DNA of 64,000 nt, taken from assembly GCA_030077755.1 (NCBI GenBank), contig JAQJZZ010000019.1:198501-262500 (forward strand). The letters run 5' to 3'. The DNA comes from Filosporella fistucella. Its lineage: Eukaryota > Ascomycota > Leotiomycetes > Helotiales. The notes beneath the pieces were generated by a model, which was given only the letters and a program-made list of their open reading frames with translations, ran no database searches and was not told the DNA's origin. Made by a program: the position numbers and the translations under genes. Shown here piece after piece: positions 59,801 through 64,000 of this stretch (position 1 is the stretch's first letter; each line of letters starts with the position of its first letter).

Positions 59801-62800
59801 TCCGGTTCGGGTGAGTATCCTAACCAGGTTAGGCTCAACAGACCTCACTCCTCTTCCCTCACTCACGCCAAAGCAATTCTGCTCCGTCACCGGAGACTCT
59901 TCCATAATGGAAACTCGCATCACCAACGCTCACATCACATATCACACTTCGCGCATCATGACCCATTTCTCGTGCCCAGATCGTACCTGACTTGACGAAT
60001 CCGGGGAGATCTGGAACCCACGATGAACTGGTTCCTACGTTGTCCCAGGTATGCTTTGAGAACGAATCCTCCTACGACCACCGTTTCCACCCATCTTGAG
60101 TTTGCTGGTCACTCGTCTCTCTCTTGCTTGCGAGCGAGGTGGTGTCAACAATTCCGTCTTCTTCTCGCCATTTGCTTCACTTGCAGCTTGGTCAGCATAC
60201 ACCGACTTTTCTTTCAGCGGGTTGATCAACCCTCATGACCTGAGATCAAGATGACCAAGAATGGTGCATGCTTCAACGAGGCACAATGTTGAATCGAGTA
60301 TACACGGCACGATGTTTGCGCTCCAATCCGATTCTATCCAAATCTCTTCCTGTACTGTACTGTACATGTACATCAAAATACGAGACACGGACCAGGAGTT
60401 CACAGCTGCAGTGGCTTGTCTTGGTTGACACGAATAGATTCTCAAACAAAGGTCAAACTCGTTGACTTTGCCTGGTTCACAAGATTGAGGGAAGGAGCCA
60501 AGTGGCTCGCTTTCTCTTTTTTTCTTCACATTGTGGGCTGCCATGCAAGACGTTCCCACTGTCACAATTGACCTGCATAGGCTGAATACGGATCAATTCA
60601 GAACCTCGTGGCCGATGCGAACCGTGCCTGGTGGCTGTGACCTCGATGATCATGAATATGTCCGAATATTCTTGTCTTTTGAGGCTCTTCCTGCGAAATG
60701 AATCCTTCCTGAACTTGTTTGTTTTGACCGAAAAAAAGACTCGAATTGCTTTCTTTTCGGTTTCTGATAGACAAGAGCATGGTCATCTCATAAAACGAAC
60801 ACTATCGAGGTTCATCAAAAGAAGTTATGGTTGTCAAAGCGTTCTCAACGGCCGGTGGAGGTTAGGATTATACTCGACAGGCTAGACCTTTTGATTTCGC
60901 CGAATATTGCACACCGCCACCACTTCTCTCAAGATATCTCGAGAAAAACGACACATGATGGGTGGGGAACGGAGTTGCTTCTACTCTGAGAAGCCAGCCT
61001 TAATGGTGATCTTTAATCAAATAGGCAATTGAAATGATTGCGAGCCCTACACGAGTATCCATCTTCTGAGATCATCCGATTTCAACTTGCAGAGATGTGA
61101 ATTGGGGGTTACGGCAAACGTCTGAGCGTTGTGCTCGGGCCTCTCCACGGCACTGCCAGCGCGGGACCTTTTGAAGATGATGCATCAGCGCTGACAGATC
61201 TTACCGACCAGCCCTCATCACACAAGAATGCAAAGACTTCAAGATACTGCAGAGACAATTGCAAGGCTGCACCGAGACCTCAATCACCAAATTGCAACCC
61301 TTACATTGTGACGATCAATCCACAAACGGGCTCTAAACAATAGACAATTGAAGATCTACGCCTAATGTCATCTTTAGACCAATATATATGGACACTAACC
61401 AGCAGCAGCAATAGATTCCGCTGCTCAAGAGAATAGCTTCAACAGGTTCCTTGGTACAAAGCGCAATCAGAAACTCAAAACGGGCCAACCTCTCCAATTC
61501 CCTTTTAAGGTGCAAGATACCCCACATTCATATATTGCCGCCTCAGGCATTCAATCAAATTCTGTGTCAACATGGAAGGCAGTTCTTGCGCCAGAGGTTC
61601 ATGCAGTGTCTGCACAAATCATGGTCAGGGCCTTATGCATGTGCACAGTTTGCTGCACAAACCCAGGACAGGAAACATCACGGCTCACTTCCGGCATATG
61701 TGATTGACGGGGGGCATCCATCACTTGTGTCTTTCCATCCGAATAGCCAGCCAAACTTGAAGTTTCATTGATATCCGGGGCAAGGCACGGTAGAATCGCG
61801 GCTGTCTCTCCAATGCCAAATGGCCATTCGTGAGTTTGTGTAACACCTGGACCGCTTCCTGCCGACAAGCTCAATATCGCTGATATTTATGGCTCTGGCT
61901 AAGGAAAGGATAAACTCAATCGACGAGGTTAATCTTCACCATCTCCCGTCCAAGACCATGGGTGAGATTTCAGCTTGCTTGTACCCAACCAGTAATTGCT
62001 TCAATATATGATATATCCTTGTTGGCATGTACCAAGGCATTGCCCGTAATGGCATGCCGGATATCCTTCAAGTTCAAGGGCCAGAACATAGAACATATCA
62101 GTCCATCTTATCGGCATGCTCAAACCGTCGTGTGGAACCCGGGTTTGTATTCGCCTTGAACCAATTTATTTCTCATGATTAACACAAGGAATGTCGAGTT
62201 TAATAAAGTGCACACGGCATCTTTTCGACGCCTGACCCCACTCTTTGAATGCTTGACCATGACGATGCGGGGAATCTGGTCCAGATCGGCAACCTATGGC
62301 AGTCATCTCCAGAGAACCAAGTTCAAGAATCCAAAAAGTCCCTTGACCACTTCGATACATAGATGGTGTACAGTGACATGTACCATGAACCAGCCATGTA
62401 AATCATGACTAAAACACTCAAAGCATTGTCGTGTCAGGAAACTAAACCTAGTCTACTTTCAAGCGTTGTACGATGCATGAGGTTGGACTATGCAGCACGA
62501 TAACGTTCTAACAAAGGATCAGGATCAGGATCATTAGGTTTACCTTCCCTTCCGCAATCTTGAGTCTGACACTGACAGATGAACTTCAGGGTTGTCGTTG
62601 CCCGACTCAGGTTCAACGGTTATCCGGTTCATCGAAACCAGTCGGTCTCTCATCACAAAACTATGCCTGATTTTAACCTTTCTCCGAGCATAGTGTCGGA
62701 CTAAGTTTTGTACTTTCTCTCACGACTCTCTAAGGTTCTAAGGTATCAGGATGGAGCAGATGACGATCCGATGGTAGTTTGACTGAGCCATTAGAATTTC

Positions 62801-64000
62801 AAATTCAGTATCAAACTTAAATTCGGAGAGTCAACATGTTCTGAAAGCTTGAACTACCGATAGTGGGCAGGAATCAGGCCATTATCGACGTATGTCATGA
62901 CTCGTAGTGACTATTTTCTCGGAGGCCAGCCGTCGGAGCAAAAAACAAAGGGTACCTGACCTAACCTAACAACCTCCCACCGCGTCCCCGGCCGAGAAAT
63001 TGAAGCTTCCAGCAACCCCATCCCTGCCTCTACCTCCTCAATCCTATGCTATACTCTGCCTTTAATAATATAGGGAAACGCAGACCGCATCCGCTGAACC
63101 ATCGGAAGAGGGATTGTTTACCTTATTCCATTCGAGATTTATTTTCGTTTCCCCTTCGCATTGATCATCAAACGGGGGTGCAACTCATTTTGATGCCGTA
63201 GATGGATTTATGTTCGAGAGGTATCCATGTAAAGAGAAGCAAACATAACACATTCCCCACCTTTCGGAGAATTTTCGCTCGCCCCGTGAGATAAAGGGAG
63301 GATCCTTCTTTGTTTAACCTAACATCCAGCCTCCCTGAGGTGAGGTGTGTGTGAAGAACCTTATTTCTAAGATAAAAGGATTGTAACTTTTTGTAAAAGA
63401 TGCCGAGAACCCTTATTTTTTGCATTTATCTATGACTGTGCCGATTCCGATACTCTAAATATCATTCCATGCAAACTATAAAATCTCCTTACATCAGGTC
63501 ACATTAAGAATCACATAGGGAGAAAAGGAAATTTATTTGCACATGCACAGAAGATACGCAATATCAAGCATGTTATTATCAATTGGTGCCTAGATGGTGA
63601 TCTTCTTTACGGGGAAAACAGATGCAAGATACAGAGTCCAAAACTCCCCGTATTTTCTACGAATTAATCTCCGAACCTGCAGTGTAGAAGTAGAGGGTCC
63701 TTCGTTGTACCAACCTTCCAAGGAGTTGGTGGTCGGAAGTAGTGTGGAGTAAATACATGGAGAGGGAAAACTGATGATGTAAGGTAGTTTGGTGGGAATG
63801 ATGGAAATATGGCATGATATCTACGTAGGTATTTTTTTGAAATGTCTGAGAGTTTGCGAGATTAGATCTATGTTTGGAAGTTGTCTCTTGCGAATAAGAA
63901 TTAAAAGATTAGTGTTATGGATGTAGGTATCATGTTTACATGTGCATGACTAGCATAGTACCAGTACATTGAGAGAGAAGTAATTCAATGAGTAAGGGAA

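Larger units (their letters stand above)
51068..64000. other. Long gene-free region (about 12.9 kb)
   Basis: Both strands were read and no supportable protein gene, tRNA, rRNA or transposon was found. Open frames (for example 51860-52270, 52709-53074, 57578-57907, 59637-59990) lack domains, signal peptides and splice extensions. The base composition is mixed, not strongly AT-rich. The stretch next to 51 kb is probably the promoter and leader of the C2H2 gene. Short repeats and GTAC-rich motifs are scattered through it. Small spliced genes, long noncoding RNAs or an upstream regulatory landscape could still be present. Confidence 0.55.

Noticed and set aside
57578..60000. Several 60-140 codon frames in the gene-free region
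   Set aside because: Proline/serine/arginine-rich chance translations of low-complexity DNA; no splice signals or conserved phrases.
1..64000. CRISPR array, bacterial operon signals, rRNA, complete transposon
   Set aside because: None seen; the gene structure is eukaryotic and no terminal-repeat or transposase pattern was recognised.

Overview
The window is nuclear DNA of a filamentous ascomycete (Pezizomycotina), most likely a plant-associated Leotiomycete. The clues are many short GT-AG introns (mostly 46-76 bp) with CTAAC/CTGAC branch points, an intron-bearing tRNA-Gly, fungus-specific families (Uds1, GH72-CBM43, fungal rhodopsin-like membrane protein, LaeA-like methyltransferase) and a necrosis-inducing NLP gene. 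No species name can be read from the sequence. Gene models were spliced by hand from reading frames, splice signals and remembered family patterns; no database was searched.

Layout. 1-14 kb: 5' part of an unrecognised Gln/Ser-rich gene (-), yos9/OS-9 ER lectin (+), an SDR oxidoreductase (+), a small secreted protein (-), a pirin (+) whose second intron carries an antisense tRNA-Gly(GCC), and a seven-helix rhodopsin-like membrane protein (-). 16.6-19.7 kb: three secreted-protein genes side by side, namely two small cysteine-rich proteins and an NLP cytolysin-family gene, which looks like an effector cluster. 20.9-32.2 kb: metabolic and accessory genes: M19 dipeptidase-like (+), Dal5/Liz1-type MFS transporter (-), a decayed MFS transporter of another subfamily (+), LaeA-like methyltransferase (+), RibD/DHFR-like reductase (+) and flavin amine oxidase (+).

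32.8-51 kb: conserved housekeeping and cell-biology genes: GPI-anchored GH72 glucanosyltransferase with CBM43 (+), Uds1 coiled-coil protein (+), class I/II aminotransferase (-), vacuolar H+-ATPase subunit a (-), mitochondrial i-AAA protease Yme1 (-) and a four-finger C2H2 transcription factor (-). From 51 kb to the window end (about 12.9 kb) I find no supportable gene. That stretch holds short low-complexity tracts (CCTTA, GGTTGT) and recurrent GTAC-rich motifs.

Biologically, the 16.6-19.7 kb genes are candidates for secreted host-interaction proteins. The 20.9-32.2 kb set contains transport, methylation and oxidation functions without a backbone synthase, so it is at most a remnant or peripheral part of a pathway. 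The rest covers ER quality control, vacuolar acidification, mitochondrial proteolysis, wall remodelling and septation.
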